A stretch of 64,000 bases of DNA. Origin: JAJFFW01 sp038531315 (GTDB lineage: Bacteria > Pseudomonadota > Alphaproteobacteria > Caulobacterales > Parvularculaceae). The DNA is taken from assembly GCA_038531315.1 (NCBI GenBank), contig JBCBBT010000007.1, positions 1 through 64,000 on the forward strand. The letters are read 5' to 3'. This document shows positions 49,749-58,283 of this stretch, piece after piece (position 1 is the first letter of the stretch; each line of letters starts with the position of its first letter). The position numbers were made by a program, and so were the translations under genes. The notes below the pieces were generated by a model. The model was not told the origin of the DNA. It did no database searches and was given only the letters and a program-made list of their open reading frames with translations.

Positions 49749-50471
49749 ATGAGACAGCTTGATCCCGGCAAGGCGCTCGTTCTTTTTTCCGGCGGTCAGG
49801 ACTCGTCTATCGCGCTCGCTTATGCGCTGGACAAGTTTGATCGCGTGGAAACGCTCGGTTTTGATTATGGACAACGCCACGCCGCTGAGCTCGGCGCGCG
49901 AGCCGCAATACGGCGCGCCCTCGGCGAGCGCTTTGCGCTTTTGGCTGACAAGCTAGGCGAGGATACGCTCGTCGATCTTGGCGCTTTGTCGGCGCTTGGC
50001 GATACGGCGATGACCGCCGCCACTGAGATATTTATCGATGACACGGGCCTGCCGACGACTTTCGTGCCGGGGCGAAATCTTGCGTTTCTGGTGATCGCCG
50101 GCGCGCTGGCTTATCGCCGGGATGCGGGCGTTCTTGTCGCCGGCATGTGCGAAGCGGATTATTCAGGCTATCCCGATTGCCGTCAGGACGCTATCGCTGC
50201 GCAGGAGCAAGCGCTTCAATTGGGAATGGACGCGACAATCACCGTCGATACGCCATTGATGACCCTCACAAAAGCCGACAGCTGGCGGCTGGCGGAAGGC
50301 ATTGGCGGCGTCGATCTTGTCGACCTGATTAATGAACATTCGCATACCTGCTATCTTGGCGTTCGCGCCAAGCGACATGCCTGGGGCTATGGCTGTGGAA
50401 CATGCCCGGCATGCGCGCTTCGCGCGCGCGGTTGGGATGAGTACAAGGCCGCAAGACTGGGGCAAATCTGA
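49749..50471 (+). CDS. queC: 7-cyano-7-deazaguanine synthase
   Basis: It converts 7-carboxy-7-deazaguanine to preQ0 with ATP and ammonia, for queuosine. The 240-residue protein has the PP-loop LFSGGQDSSIALAYAL, LGFDYGQRHAAEL, FVPGRN and, near the end, zinc-binding cysteines in CYLGVRAKRHAWGYGCGTCPAC, giving the four family cysteines. The ATG at 49749 gives the family-type N-terminus. queE begins inside its stop region and queD follows, so the three form one operon. Confidence 0.96.
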   Translation: MRQLDPGKALVLFSGGQDSSIALAYALDKFDRVETLGFDYGQRHAAELGARAAIRRALGERFALLADKLGEDTLVDLGALSALGDTAMTAATEIFIDDTGLPTTFVPGRNLAFLVIAGALAYRRDAGVLVAGMCEADYSGYPDCRQDAIAAQEQALQLGMDATITVDTPLMTLTKADSWRLAEGIGGVDLVDLINEHSHTCYLGVRAKRHAWGYGCGTCPACALRARGWDEYKAARLGQI

Positions 50472-51118
50472 TTTACTCCGTTAAGGAAACATATTTCACC
50501 CTTCAGGGCGAAGGCGCGCAGACCGGTCGCGCCGCGGTCTTCCTGCGTTTTGCGGGATGCAATCTTTGGTCAGGCCTTGAGCGTGACCGGAGCGCTGCTA
50601 TCTGCAAATTCTGCGACACCGATTTCGTCGGTGTGGACGGTCCCGGCGGCGGAAAATTTGCGAATGAGCATTTGCTGAGCGCCCACGTTAAAGAGTGCTG
50701 GGACCGCAAAGCCGGCCGCACGCGAGGCTCATCTCGTCCGCTGGTGATTTGCACCGGCGGAGAGCCGCTCCTGCAAGTCGACGAGCCGCTGATCAGCGCG
50801 CTTCATGATGCGGGGATTGAGGTCGGCGTGGAAACCAACGGGACCGTAGACCCGCCGCAGGGGCTGGACTGGATTTGTGTCAGTCCGAAGTCCACGGCGC
50901 CGCTGAAGATTACAGCGGGCGACGAACTAAAGCTTGTCTTCCGCCAGGAGGATGCGCCGCCGGAAAAGTTCGCTGATCTCGATTTCGAACATTTCTTTTT
51001 GCAGCCTATGGACGGGCCGGACGTGATACGGCATACGGCGGCGGCAGTCGAGTATTGCATGGCCAATCCCCAGTGGCGGCTCAGCTTGCAGACGCATAAA
51101 ATGCTGGGGATCGACTAG
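50468..51118 (+). CDS. queE: 7-carboxy-7-deazaguanine synthase with non-ATG start
   Basis: A radical SAM enzyme that turns carboxytetrahydropterin into 7-carboxy-7-deazaguanine. The cluster motif is the QueE type C-x14-C-x2-C (GCNLWSGLERDRSAAICKFCDTD), preceded by the conserved YSVKETYFTLQGEGAQTGR. No ATG, GTG or TTG occurs before that block: the frame at the junction reads CTG ATT TAC TCC GTT. A CTG at 50468, overlapping the queC stop as CTGA, gives 216 residues and the expected M-x-Y-x-V-K start; ATT at 50471 is the alternative. The first in-frame GTG (50633) would remove the whole cluster motif. Confidence 0.9.
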   Translation: MIYSVKETYFTLQGEGAQTGRAAVFLRFAGCNLWSGLERDRSAAICKFCDTDFVGVDGPGGGKFANEHLLSAHVKECWDRKAGRTRGSSRPLVICTGGEPLLQVDEPLISALHDAGIEVGVETNGTVDPPQGLDWICVSPKSTAPLKITAGDELKLVFRQEDAPPEKFADLDFEHFFLQPMDGPDVIRHTAAAVEYCMANPQWRLSLQTHKMLGID

Positions 51119-51145
51119 CCAGGCACAAGTCAAAAAGGCCGCGTT

Positions 51146-51514
51146 ATGCGCATCACTAAAGCCGCGACATTTGATGCGGCGCATTATCTGGAAAATAAGG
51201 ACGCGGACGGCGGCGATCATCCGTACGCGCGAATGCACGGGCATTCCTTCCGGGTGGAAATTACTGTTGAGGGCGAGCCTGACCCCGACAAGGGCTGGGT
51301 GGCGGATTTCGCTGACGTGGCGGACGCCCTCGACGAGGTCAGCAAAGAACTGGACCACCGGCTATTGAACGACGTTAACGGTCTGGCGGCGCCGACCCTT
51401 GAAAATCTCTGTCTTTGGATCGCAGCGCAACTGACGCCGCGCTTGCCGGGTCTTGTTGAGGTCAAGGTTGAGCGGCCGTCGAACGGCGAAGCCTGCGTCT
51501 ACACACTCGACTAG
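51146..51514 (+). CDS. queD: 6-carboxytetrahydropterin synthase-like protein
   Basis: The 122-residue protein belongs to the 6-pyruvoyl/6-carboxytetrahydropterin synthase family. Zinc histidines are His13 (FDAAHYL), His31 and His33 (RMHGHSF). The position of the usual catalytic Cys (HPCARLHGH in many QueD) is Tyr27 here (HPYARMHGH). Two other cysteines exist, Cys89 and Cys117 (GEACVY). Such a Cys-to-Tyr form appears in some alphaproteobacterial members. Location after queC-queE strongly suggests the QueD step, feeding QueE. It starts 27 bases after queE. Confidence 0.88.
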   Translation: MRITKAATFDAAHYLENKDADGGDHPYARMHGHSFRVEITVEGEPDPDKGWVADFADVADALDEVSKELDHRLLNDVNGLAAPTLENLCLWIAAQLTPRLPGLVEVKVERPSNGEACVYTLD

Positions 51515-51559
51515 CCGGAACCGATTTAAGGATACGGAACGCTTGCGGCCTTTTCAGAG

Positions 51560-52213
51560 TTATTGCGATTTGAGGCGCGCGATCAGATATTGCGCATCGC
51601 GACAATAGCCGGCGGCGGCGCGATCGGCCCGCTGGATCGCTTTGTCGAGCTCTTCCATGATCTGGGTAATTTCTTCAAAGGTCGCAAATGCGTCGCGCGG
51701 TGGATCAAGGTTGAGCCCCTTCGCGGAAACGTCGAGCCGCGTCGGCGAAATAGAATACTGCGCCTTGCCGCCAAGCGGCACATCAATGTGTTGCCGACTG
51801 TTCCCGACAAGAATTTTCCCCTGGTCGTCGATGGCCTCAATCGCGCTGTTAATGGAAAGGCGCAACTCATCATAACTTTCCGCCAAGAGGGCGCGGCCGC
51901 CGGCGTCTTCGACCTCGCGGGCCGAATGCGCGACATCATAAGCCTGTTCAATGATGTCGCGAATTTGGTCGATCGAATAAAGCGCCGCTTCGATTGCCGC
52001 CAGCGCATCGTGCACAGGTTGGTCGTTGGCGCTTTTTTGCTTTGGCGGCAAAGAGCGCTTGGCGTTTAAAATTCTGTTTAGTCCGGCCTCGGCGTTTATC
52101 GCCGGCGTGTCTTCGTCGTCCGTATCGACGTTTTTCCGCCCCAGCCAGCCGGCGAGCGGGCTTCGCTTTTGTTTTTTCTTCTCCGAGGCGGCCTGCGTCA
52201 GCGCATATCCCAT
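51560..52213 (-). CDS. Helical protein with flagellin-like pattern, function unknown
   Basis: A 217-residue protein without signal peptide or membrane segment. The first 60 residues are basic and polar. Then come a long helix (about 68-105, ALAAIEAALYSIDQIRDIIEQ), a second helix, a middle block with short strands (about 132-160) and a C-terminal helix (about 176-215). The order helix-helix-(GKILVGN)-strands-helix recalls alphaproteobacterial flagellin D1 regions, but the D0 ends are missing and similarity is weak. It may be a diverged flagellin-like or unrelated coiled-coil protein. It is a lone gene between queD and the 52355 gene. Confidence 0.6.
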   Translation of the reverse strand: MGYALTQAASEKKKQKRSPLAGWLGRKNVDTDDEDTPAINAEAGLNRILNAKRSLPPKQKSANDQPVHDALAAIEAALYSIDQIRDIIEQAYDVAHSAREVEDAGGRALLAESYDELRLSINSAIEAIDDQGKILVGNSRQHIDVPLGGKAQYSISPTRLDVSAKGLNLDPPRDAFATFEEITQIMEELDKAIQRADRAAAGYCRDAQYLIARLKSQ

Positions 52214-52354
52214 AGCGATTTTTCCTGTTGTTCTTTCAGGTAAAATAGCCGTCCGGGTTTTGATGTGGCGTTAGAAAGCGCGGCGCAATTGAACACCATT
52301 TGTTAACCCTTTAGCGAGGCTAAACAGAAGAGCGCTTTACGATTTGGTTACGCT

Positions 52355-54457
52355 TCAGCGCCGGCCTTCAAGGCGCCACGCGCAAATAAGCGCGAGGCCG
52401 ATGACGCTAAGCCATACCCAGGGGCTTGTGAGCGGGGCGGATTTCACCGCATCAATGCGTTCAGCATTTTTACGGATGACGCCGGCCCAGCCTGCGCCGG
52501 CCCAGCCTGCGCCGTTCTCGCGCACGCGCCTGACGGCAGGGATCGATGCCGTATCGCCGCGGCGCACCTTAAAAAGACCGCCATTGGTCAGATCGGTCAG
52601 CGGGCGCATTTTTTCCGGCGCTGAAACAACATTGAGGAACTCCGTCGGCGCATCCACGCCGAGCGATCCAACCGCGAATAGATCGCCTGAAGTTGCGCGA
52701 TAAAGTCCGCGCGGCGCGTTTTCAAGCGACGCGCTGAAAAGACCAGGTTCTTGCTCTTCCAGCTCTATATCGGCGGCTGTCCCATCGGGTAACGTCAGCG
52801 TCACGGGGGCCGCTGCGTCGTCAAGCGTGCGGCGCTCGATCAGCAGATTTTCGCCCACCGCCGACAAACGCAGTTGTTCTTCTTCCAGCTCCGGCTCTTT
52901 CATCAGCCAGTGCGCAATCCGGCGCAAAAGCTCGGCATGCGGACCGCCGCCGTCAAAGCCGCGCGCCCAGAGCCAGACATGATCGGAAAGCAAGAGCCCG
53001 ATACGCCCGTCGCCGACGTGGTCCAAAATGAGCAAGGGCTCGCCATTGTCATTTTCCATGAGCGAACGCCCGGAGCGTTGCGTCACCGGCATGATCCTGA
53101 GCCAGCGGCCCCAAAAAGACTGTTCCGGCAGATCCGCCGTCACTGGATGGCGGGCGCCGACCTCGCTTATGCGCGGCCGGAACGCGGTTTCAATTTCGCG
53201 TCTGCGCGGTATCGCCGGCAGGATAAATGAAAGCGTTTGCCGCGATGCAAGGCTGAGGGGGCCGACATACTCCGGTCCGGCGGCGATCAGGACGCCGCCG
53301 CCGCGCTCGACGTAGCGGGCGATATTGTCAAAGTGGAACGCATTCAGAACGCCGCGATACGTATACCGATCAAAAATCAACAGATCGAACTCGCTCAGCT
53401 TTTCGATAAAGAGCTCGTCCTGCGGAAACGGAATAAGCGCAAGCTCGTGTTGAAGCGCCGTGTCGGATTTATTCAGCGGGCGCAAAATTGTGAAATGCAC
53501 CAGATCAATCGCGGGATCGGATTTCAAAAGGTTGCGCCAGACCCGTTCACCCGGATGCGGTTCTCCGGAAATCAGCAACACTCTGAGCCGATCGCGGATC
53601 GACGTGATCGGCAAGACCGCCGTATTGTTGCGGGTTGTCAATTCGCCGGCGCGCGGCGCGGCTTCGAGTTCAATCACGAGGGCGCCGGGCCGCGACAAGG
53701 GCGCATCGAAAGAGACCTCGGCGCCGAGAGGCACCGGCTGGCGGAAAATCTCCTGTCCGTCGACCTTGAGGCCGACTTCAACATTTTCAACGCCGCCGCC
53801 CGGCGCAGCGACAGGTTCGTTGTCGGGGCCGACATCTTCGACGCGAAAGGAGATTTTGACGGCTTCGCGCACGATCCCGTATCGCGGCGCGTTCACGAGC
53901 GTGATCTTTCGGTCGACTTCTCCGTCGCGGCCCGTGGTCATCACATGAACCGGCACGCCGACGACTGTCCTCAGCGCCGACCGGACGGTCTCGATATCGC
54001 TCGCCTGTCCGTCGGTAATCGCGAAGACGGCGGCAAGCCGGGCGCGCGGCGCCTCGCCAGCCGCCGCCGTCAAAGCCTCGATAAGGCGGGTTTCTTCCGC
54101 GCCGTCCACATCGATAATCCGCGTTTCGATTGCGCCCAATGCGCTCAGCCGGGTCTGCAATTGCGCGGCGGCCGCATCAGTGATCTCCATCCGCCCGTCG
54201 AGGGATTGGCTGGCGCTGCGGTCAACGAGGATGATGGCGATGTCGTCGAGGCCGGTTTTTTCCGCAAGACGCAATTGCGGGTTCGCAATCAGCCCGATGA
54301 GCGCCGCCAGCGCGATGACGCGAAAGACGCCGCCAAGGGGCGCGCGCAGTAGGCTGACGAATGAGATCATGACGGCGATCAACGCGATCGCCGCCAGCGC
54401 CCATTCCGGCACGAAAGGATCGAAAACGATAACCCGGTCGAAATTTGAAGAGATCAC
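52355..54457 (-). CDS. Large membrane protein with GATase-I-like domain, end of moxR operon
   Basis: A 700-residue protein. Two N-terminal membrane helices (about 18-40 and 42-60), a von Willebrand A-like segment (IAIILVDRSASQSLDG...), CARDB/adhesion-like strands (about 200-290), and a class-I-glutamine-amidotransferase-like fold (about 295-480: VLLISGEPHPGERVW, FDLLIFDRY, YVERGGGVLIAAGPEY). A final helix sits near the C-terminus (about 678-694). No catalytic Cys-His pair typical of active GATases is evident. It is the last gene of the MoxR-DUF58-DUF4159 operon, starting (GTG at 54457) ten bases after its neighbour's stop. Its exact role is unknown. Confidence 0.82.
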   Translation of the reverse strand: MISSNFDRVIVFDPFVPEWALAAIALIAVMISFVSLLRAPLGGVFRVIALAALIGLIANPQLRLAEKTGLDDIAIILVDRSASQSLDGRMEITDAAAAQLQTRLSALGAIETRIIDVDGAEETRLIEALTAAAGEAPRARLAAVFAITDGQASDIETVRSALRTVVGVPVHVMTTGRDGEVDRKITLVNAPRYGIVREAVKISFRVEDVGPDNEPVAAPGGGVENVEVGLKVDGQEIFRQPVPLGAEVSFDAPLSRPGALVIELEAAPRAGELTTRNNTAVLPITSIRDRLRVLLISGEPHPGERVWRNLLKSDPAIDLVHFTILRPLNKSDTALQHELALIPFPQDELFIEKLSEFDLLIFDRYTYRGVLNAFHFDNIARYVERGGGVLIAAGPEYVGPLSLASRQTLSFILPAIPRRREIETAFRPRISEVGARHPVTADLPEQSFWGRWLRIMPVTQRSGRSLMENDNGEPLLILDHVGDGRIGLLLSDHVWLWARGFDGGGPHAELLRRIAHWLMKEPELEEEQLRLSAVGENLLIERRTLDDAAAPVTLTLPDGTAADIELEEQEPGLFSASLENAPRGLYRATSGDLFAVGSLGVDAPTEFLNVVSAPEKMRPLTDLTNGGLFKVRRGDTASIPAVRRVRENGAGWAGAGWAGVIRKNAERIDAVKSAPLTSPWVWLSVIGLALICAWRLEGRR
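52483..52512. repeat. In-frame 15-bp tandem duplication
   Basis: Two identical copies of ccggcccagcctgcg lie side by side inside the 52355-54457 gene. They encode a repeated GAGWA unit near its C-terminal linker. It keeps the frame, so it is probably a recent slippage product. Confidence 0.75.
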
Positions 54458-54467
54458 GCCGCGCCTT

Positions 54468-57299
54468 TCATCGTCCGAGCCGTTCCAGAAGGATGGGCGT
54501 GTGCACCTGATCGGATTTGTAGTTGCCGGTAAAGGCGACCATCACCACGTTAATGCCGGCGCGATAGGCCATTTCGCGGCTGCGTGGCCCGCCCTGAATG
54601 ATTGGCAGCGCCGGCGCGCCGGCGCTGTTCGTCGCCCATGCGCCGGCCCAATCTCGCCCGCCGATGATCAAAGGCGTCACCGCATCGTTCGCATCGCCCG
54701 CCGCCTGCACCCAGACGGGATTGTTCCGCATGCGGCCCGGTAAGTCAGGAAGAAGATAAAACGACCGCTTCAAAACGTGATCGTCGGGAAGCGGCGCCAA
54801 TGGCGGCACGTCAAGCTGGGACAGGATTGCGCGCAAGGCGATCCGCTCCGGCGTGTCGAGCCCCGTAATGGCGCGTTCGTCGTCGCGGGTGTCGAACATC
54901 ACGAGGCCGCCGAAACGCATGAAGTTTTCAACATTTTCTAACGCCGCTTCGGACGGAACCGCGTCTTGCGTCATTGGCCAGTAGAGAAACGGGTACACCG
55001 AAAGATCATCGCTGTCCGGATCGACGCCGACGGGCTCGGCGGGCTCAATGGCGGTTCGCCGGAAGAGCTCGCGCGACAGCGCCGCCAGGCCGGTTTCCGA
55101 TAATCTGTCTACGGTGGGATCGCCGGTACGCACAAATGCCAGCCGCGTCTTCAGGGCGGCGTCGGCTGCGAGCGTATCAATCGGAGCGTCGAGCGGCTGG
55201 GCGGGGCTTGGGCTTGCGCCTTCATCCGCCGCAAGGGGTTGCGCCGCCATTGTCGGTGCGGCGCCGGCCAGCAATGTCAGGGCGCTCACTAGAAGCGTCG
55301 TCGCTGCAGCGGCGGCGGCGCGTTTCGGCAATCGCAGGCGGCCGCCGACAAAGAGCGACAAGAGTGCGTCGATTAACAAAAAAGCGATCGCCATCGCAAT
55401 CAGCGGCGCTGCAAGCTGGCGCGGCGGTTCAGCGTCGTAGCCACTCATGGTCGCGCCCGTTAGAGCCAGCGGCGCGAGCCTTTCAGACGGACCGACGGCG
55501 TTGATGGCGATGGGCGCGTCCGGCGATCCGTAAAAGCCAGGCGGCGTTTCCGGGCGCGCCGGCATCGCCGCATCGCGCGCCCTGATCGCATCAAGGCTCG
55601 CCGGCGGAGGGTCGAACCGTCCAAAGCCATTCAAGATACGGATCGGCGCAAAACGCGCTGCGCTGTCGTCCTCGCCGGTCGCTGTTAGATCTTCACTCGC
55701 GGATAGAACAGACAGCGCGGTCAGCTTACGGAGCATTTCGATAAAGACGCCGGAGATCGGCAGGTCGGACCATGACGGCGTCGCGGTTACATGGAACAGG
55801 ACGACCGCGCCGCCGCCAATGCGCGCGCCGGTGACGAGCGGCGTGCCGTCTTCAAGGCTCGCCCATGTCGCGAGCGAGGTGTCTCCGCCCGGCGCGGCCA
55901 GCACCTGGCGTCTGATAAAGATGTCGTCCGGCAGGCTCACATCGGCGAACGGGCCGTCAGGGGAGAAACCGCTCAGCGGTTGCGGCGTTTCCCAGGTGAG
56001 CGCGCCGCCAAAGGCCCGCCCGCCGCCGCGCAATGGAACCGGTAAAAGGTCCGGGTCGCCGTCTTGCGCAGCCTCCGCAAGCGTCGGGCCGGCAAAGCGA
56101 ATGAGAATGCCGCCTTCTTCGATCCATGCCGATAGCGCATCAACATCGCCGATCCGCAAGCGGCCGACATCGTTCATGACAATCGAGGATACGCCCGCCG
56201 CAATCAACGCTTCAGTCGATCCGTATTCAAATTCGGCAAAGGGCTGCAATGCACGTTGCACATAATAGACGCCGTCGAGCAGCTTGTCGGTCTGTTGGCC
56301 GGCCCCGACGAGCCCCACCAGCGACCGGCGATCGCGCGCATCGGCGAGATAGGTCGCGCCGGCCGACTGGACGCCGTCTATGCGCGCAACATTGACATCG
56401 TTTTGCAGGGCCAGCGGCAAGTTCATAGTGACGATCGCACTGTCCTCACCGCTTTCCAGCGCAAACGGCGCGCGCGCAATCTCGCGGCCGTCGCGCGCGG
56501 TCACCACGACGGCGCCGGCGCGCGTGTCCGCCGCGCCGATCCGCTCGATGCGGAATCCGAGCCCGCCGGCTTGCGGCGCGGCTGGGCGCAAGGCGAGAAC
56601 GGCGTGTGCGCTGTCTTCAAAGACAGTGACGTCGCCGAGGGTCTTTAACCGGTTCAGAAACTCTTGCGCGCCGCCTGTCGATGCGCCGGCGCGAGCCGGA
56701 TCGGCGACCCCGTCCGTATACCATCTTATCTCTGCGGTCCCGTCATAGGACGCGAGCGCCGCTTCAAGCGCCGATAATCGATTGAGGGCGCTGCCGCGAT
56801 TGGCGCGGAAGGGTTGCGGCGTCATGGCGTCAATCGTCTCCCGCAGCCTTTGCGGCGTGAGCAGATCGACCGTCGGCGACACCGCCGCCGGCGTTGTTGT
56901 GATCAAAAATGCGGGGCGGCCTGCGTCTTCTGCTTGCGCCGCCGCCAGCTTGATCGCGTCTTTGCGCTTGCGCCATGCGGAAGCCGCCGCCCAGCTGTCA
57001 TCAACGATGAGCACCAATGGCCCCGTCGACGCCGACGGCGGCGGGGCGTTCAGAACCGGCCCGGCAAGGGCGATAATGATCATTGCCGCCGCCGCAAGCC
57101 GCAACAGCAGGAGCCACCATGGCGTCCGGTCAGGCGTTTCTTCCGTCTGCTGAAGGCGGCGCAAAATCACGAAGGCCGGAAACTGAACGCGCGCCGGCGC
57201 CGGCGGGGTTGCGCGCATCAGCCAGTAGAGAACCGGCAGAGAGGCCAGCGTCGTCAGCACCAAGGGCGCGCTAAATGACAAAGCGTTCAAAAAACTCAT
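54468..57299 (-). CDS. BatA-like membrane protein with C-terminal DUF4159 domain
   Basis: A 943-residue protein: BatA-type N-terminus with two helices (LSFSAPLVLTTLASLPVLYWL and WWLLLLRLAAAAMIIIALAG), a VWA-like domain (about 90-230: VLIVDDSWAAA..., without a full MIDAS DxSxS), a GATase-like region (about 330-500), two more membrane helices (about 640-690), and a DUF4159 domain (about 730-943: FLYWPMTQDAVPS, NFMRFGGLVMFDTRDDE). Its start overlaps the DUF58 stop. This architecture is standard for the third gene of alphaproteobacterial moxR clusters; it is probably part of an envelope stress or folding complex, but this is not proven. Confidence 0.87.
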   Translation of the reverse strand: MSFLNALSFSAPLVLTTLASLPVLYWLMRATPPAPARVQFPAFVILRRLQQTEETPDRTPWWLLLLRLAAAAMIIIALAGPVLNAPPPSASTGPLVLIVDDSWAAASAWRKRKDAIKLAAAQAEDAGRPAFLITTTPAAVSPTVDLLTPQRLRETIDAMTPQPFRANRGSALNRLSALEAALASYDGTAEIRWYTDGVADPARAGASTGGAQEFLNRLKTLGDVTVFEDSAHAVLALRPAAPQAGGLGFRIERIGAADTRAGAVVVTARDGREIARAPFALESGEDSAIVTMNLPLALQNDVNVARIDGVQSAGATYLADARDRRSLVGLVGAGQQTDKLLDGVYYVQRALQPFAEFEYGSTEALIAAGVSSIVMNDVGRLRIGDVDALSAWIEEGGILIRFAGPTLAEAAQDGDPDLLPVPLRGGGRAFGGALTWETPQPLSGFSPDGPFADVSLPDDIFIRRQVLAAPGGDTSLATWASLEDGTPLVTGARIGGGAVVLFHVTATPSWSDLPISGVFIEMLRKLTALSVLSASEDLTATGEDDSAARFAPIRILNGFGRFDPPPASLDAIRARDAAMPARPETPPGFYGSPDAPIAINAVGPSERLAPLALTGATMSGYDAEPPRQLAAPLIAMAIAFLLIDALLSLFVGGRLRLPKRAAAAAATTLLVSALTLLAGAAPTMAAQPLAADEGASPSPAQPLDAPIDTLAADAALKTRLAFVRTGDPTVDRLSETGLAALSRELFRRTAIEPAEPVGVDPDSDDLSVYPFLYWPMTQDAVPSEAALENVENFMRFGGLVMFDTRDDERAITGLDTPERIALRAILSQLDVPPLAPLPDDHVLKRSFYLLPDLPGRMRNNPVWVQAAGDANDAVTPLIIGGRDWAGAWATNSAGAPALPIIQGGPRSREMAYRAGINVVMVAFTGNYKSDQVHTPILLERLGR

Positions 57300-58237
57300 G
57301 TTAAACCGCCGCCTTTGCCGCTGCGCCGGTCGCTTAGAGCCGTATAGAGCGACAACAACGCCGACTGGCCCGGCCGGTCAGTGCGATGCGTCAACAAACG
57401 CCATCCTGTTTTGCCGGCGAGCGCCTCAAGCGCCGCGCGGTGGGCGGCAAACGCCGAGCGATATTTGCGCGCCAGTGTATTGGCGTTGCCGAAAGTCAAT
57501 CGGTCGCGGGTTTCAACGTCTTCGAACTCAGTGCGTCCTGAAAACGGAAAATCTTCCTCCGCCGGATCAACAATTTGCAGGAGGACGCCGTCGGCGCCTT
57601 GCGCTGCGTAATGCGCGCATGCCGCTTCAACGCTGGCCGGATCAGAATAAAAGTCGCTCACAAAGACAATGTTTGATCCGGCGCGCACCTGTTCAAGCGG
57701 CGGCGCATCGCTTGCCGCGCCATCGCTGTTGATATAATCCTGACAAAGAGTTTCGAGAATGCGTTGCGGCGCGATGCGTCCGTGATAAAGGCCGGCGCTT
57801 CGCCCGAGAACGCCGCATCGCTCGCCCGCTTCACTCGCCAGCATCGCCAGTGCGGTGATCAGGACATCGGCTCTTTTGCGCTTGGTCGGCGTCTCATTAC
57901 CCGAGGCGTAATCTAGCGAGGCGGTCTGGTCGCGCCAGACCCAAAGCGTTCCCGCCGCTTCCCATTCATTCTCGCGCACGTAAAGCCGGTTCGATGATCG
58001 CGCGGACTGGCGCCAGTCAATCGCCGCCACGGGATCGCCATAGCCATACGGCCTGTGCTGCCAGAAAGTCTCGCCCGGGCCGGCGCGTCGGCGCCCGTGA
58101 GCGCCGGCGACGATCGTCTGAGACATCTTGCGTGCTTCCAGCATCAACGCCGGCAGCGTTTCGGCAATGCTCTCCGCGCCGTCGCGGATCGACGCAGCCG
58201 AAGCATGATGGGGGCGGGACGTTAGCGGTGAATTCAT
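57296..58237 (-). CDS. DUF58 domain protein
   Basis: A 313-residue protein with the DUF58 region (GRRRAGPGETFWQHRPYGYGDPVAAIDWRQSARSSNRLYVRENE, about residues 50-92, with the key DWR motif) and a VWA-like C-terminal half (IVFVSDFYSDPASVEAA). DUF58 proteins usually work with the MoxR ATPase as a chaperone pair for VWA proteins. The gene lies 46 bases after moxR and overlaps the next gene's start by four bases. No membrane segment is evident, unlike many DUF58 proteins. Confidence 0.92.
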   Translation of the reverse strand: MNSPLTSRPHHASAASIRDGAESIAETLPALMLEARKMSQTIVAGAHGRRRAGPGETFWQHRPYGYGDPVAAIDWRQSARSSNRLYVRENEWEAAGTLWVWRDQTASLDYASGNETPTKRKRADVLITALAMLASEAGERCGVLGRSAGLYHGRIAPQRILETLCQDYINSDGAASDAPPLEQVRAGSNIVFVSDFYSDPASVEAACAHYAAQGADGVLLQIVDPAEEDFPFSGRTEFEDVETRDRLTFGNANTLARKYRSAFAAHRAALEALAGKTGWRLLTHRTDRPGQSALLSLYTALSDRRSGKGGGLT

Positions 58238-58283
58238 AACAGACCCGGCGCCGCGCGGCTTTGTGCGCAGCGCCTTTCAGCTC

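Noticed and set aside
53237..54352. Plus-strand open frame of 371 codons antisense to the GATase-like membrane protein
   Set aside because: Its composition is that of the reverse of a GC-rich gene, with many Arg and Asp and no recognisable motif, while the minus-strand gene has clear family structure.
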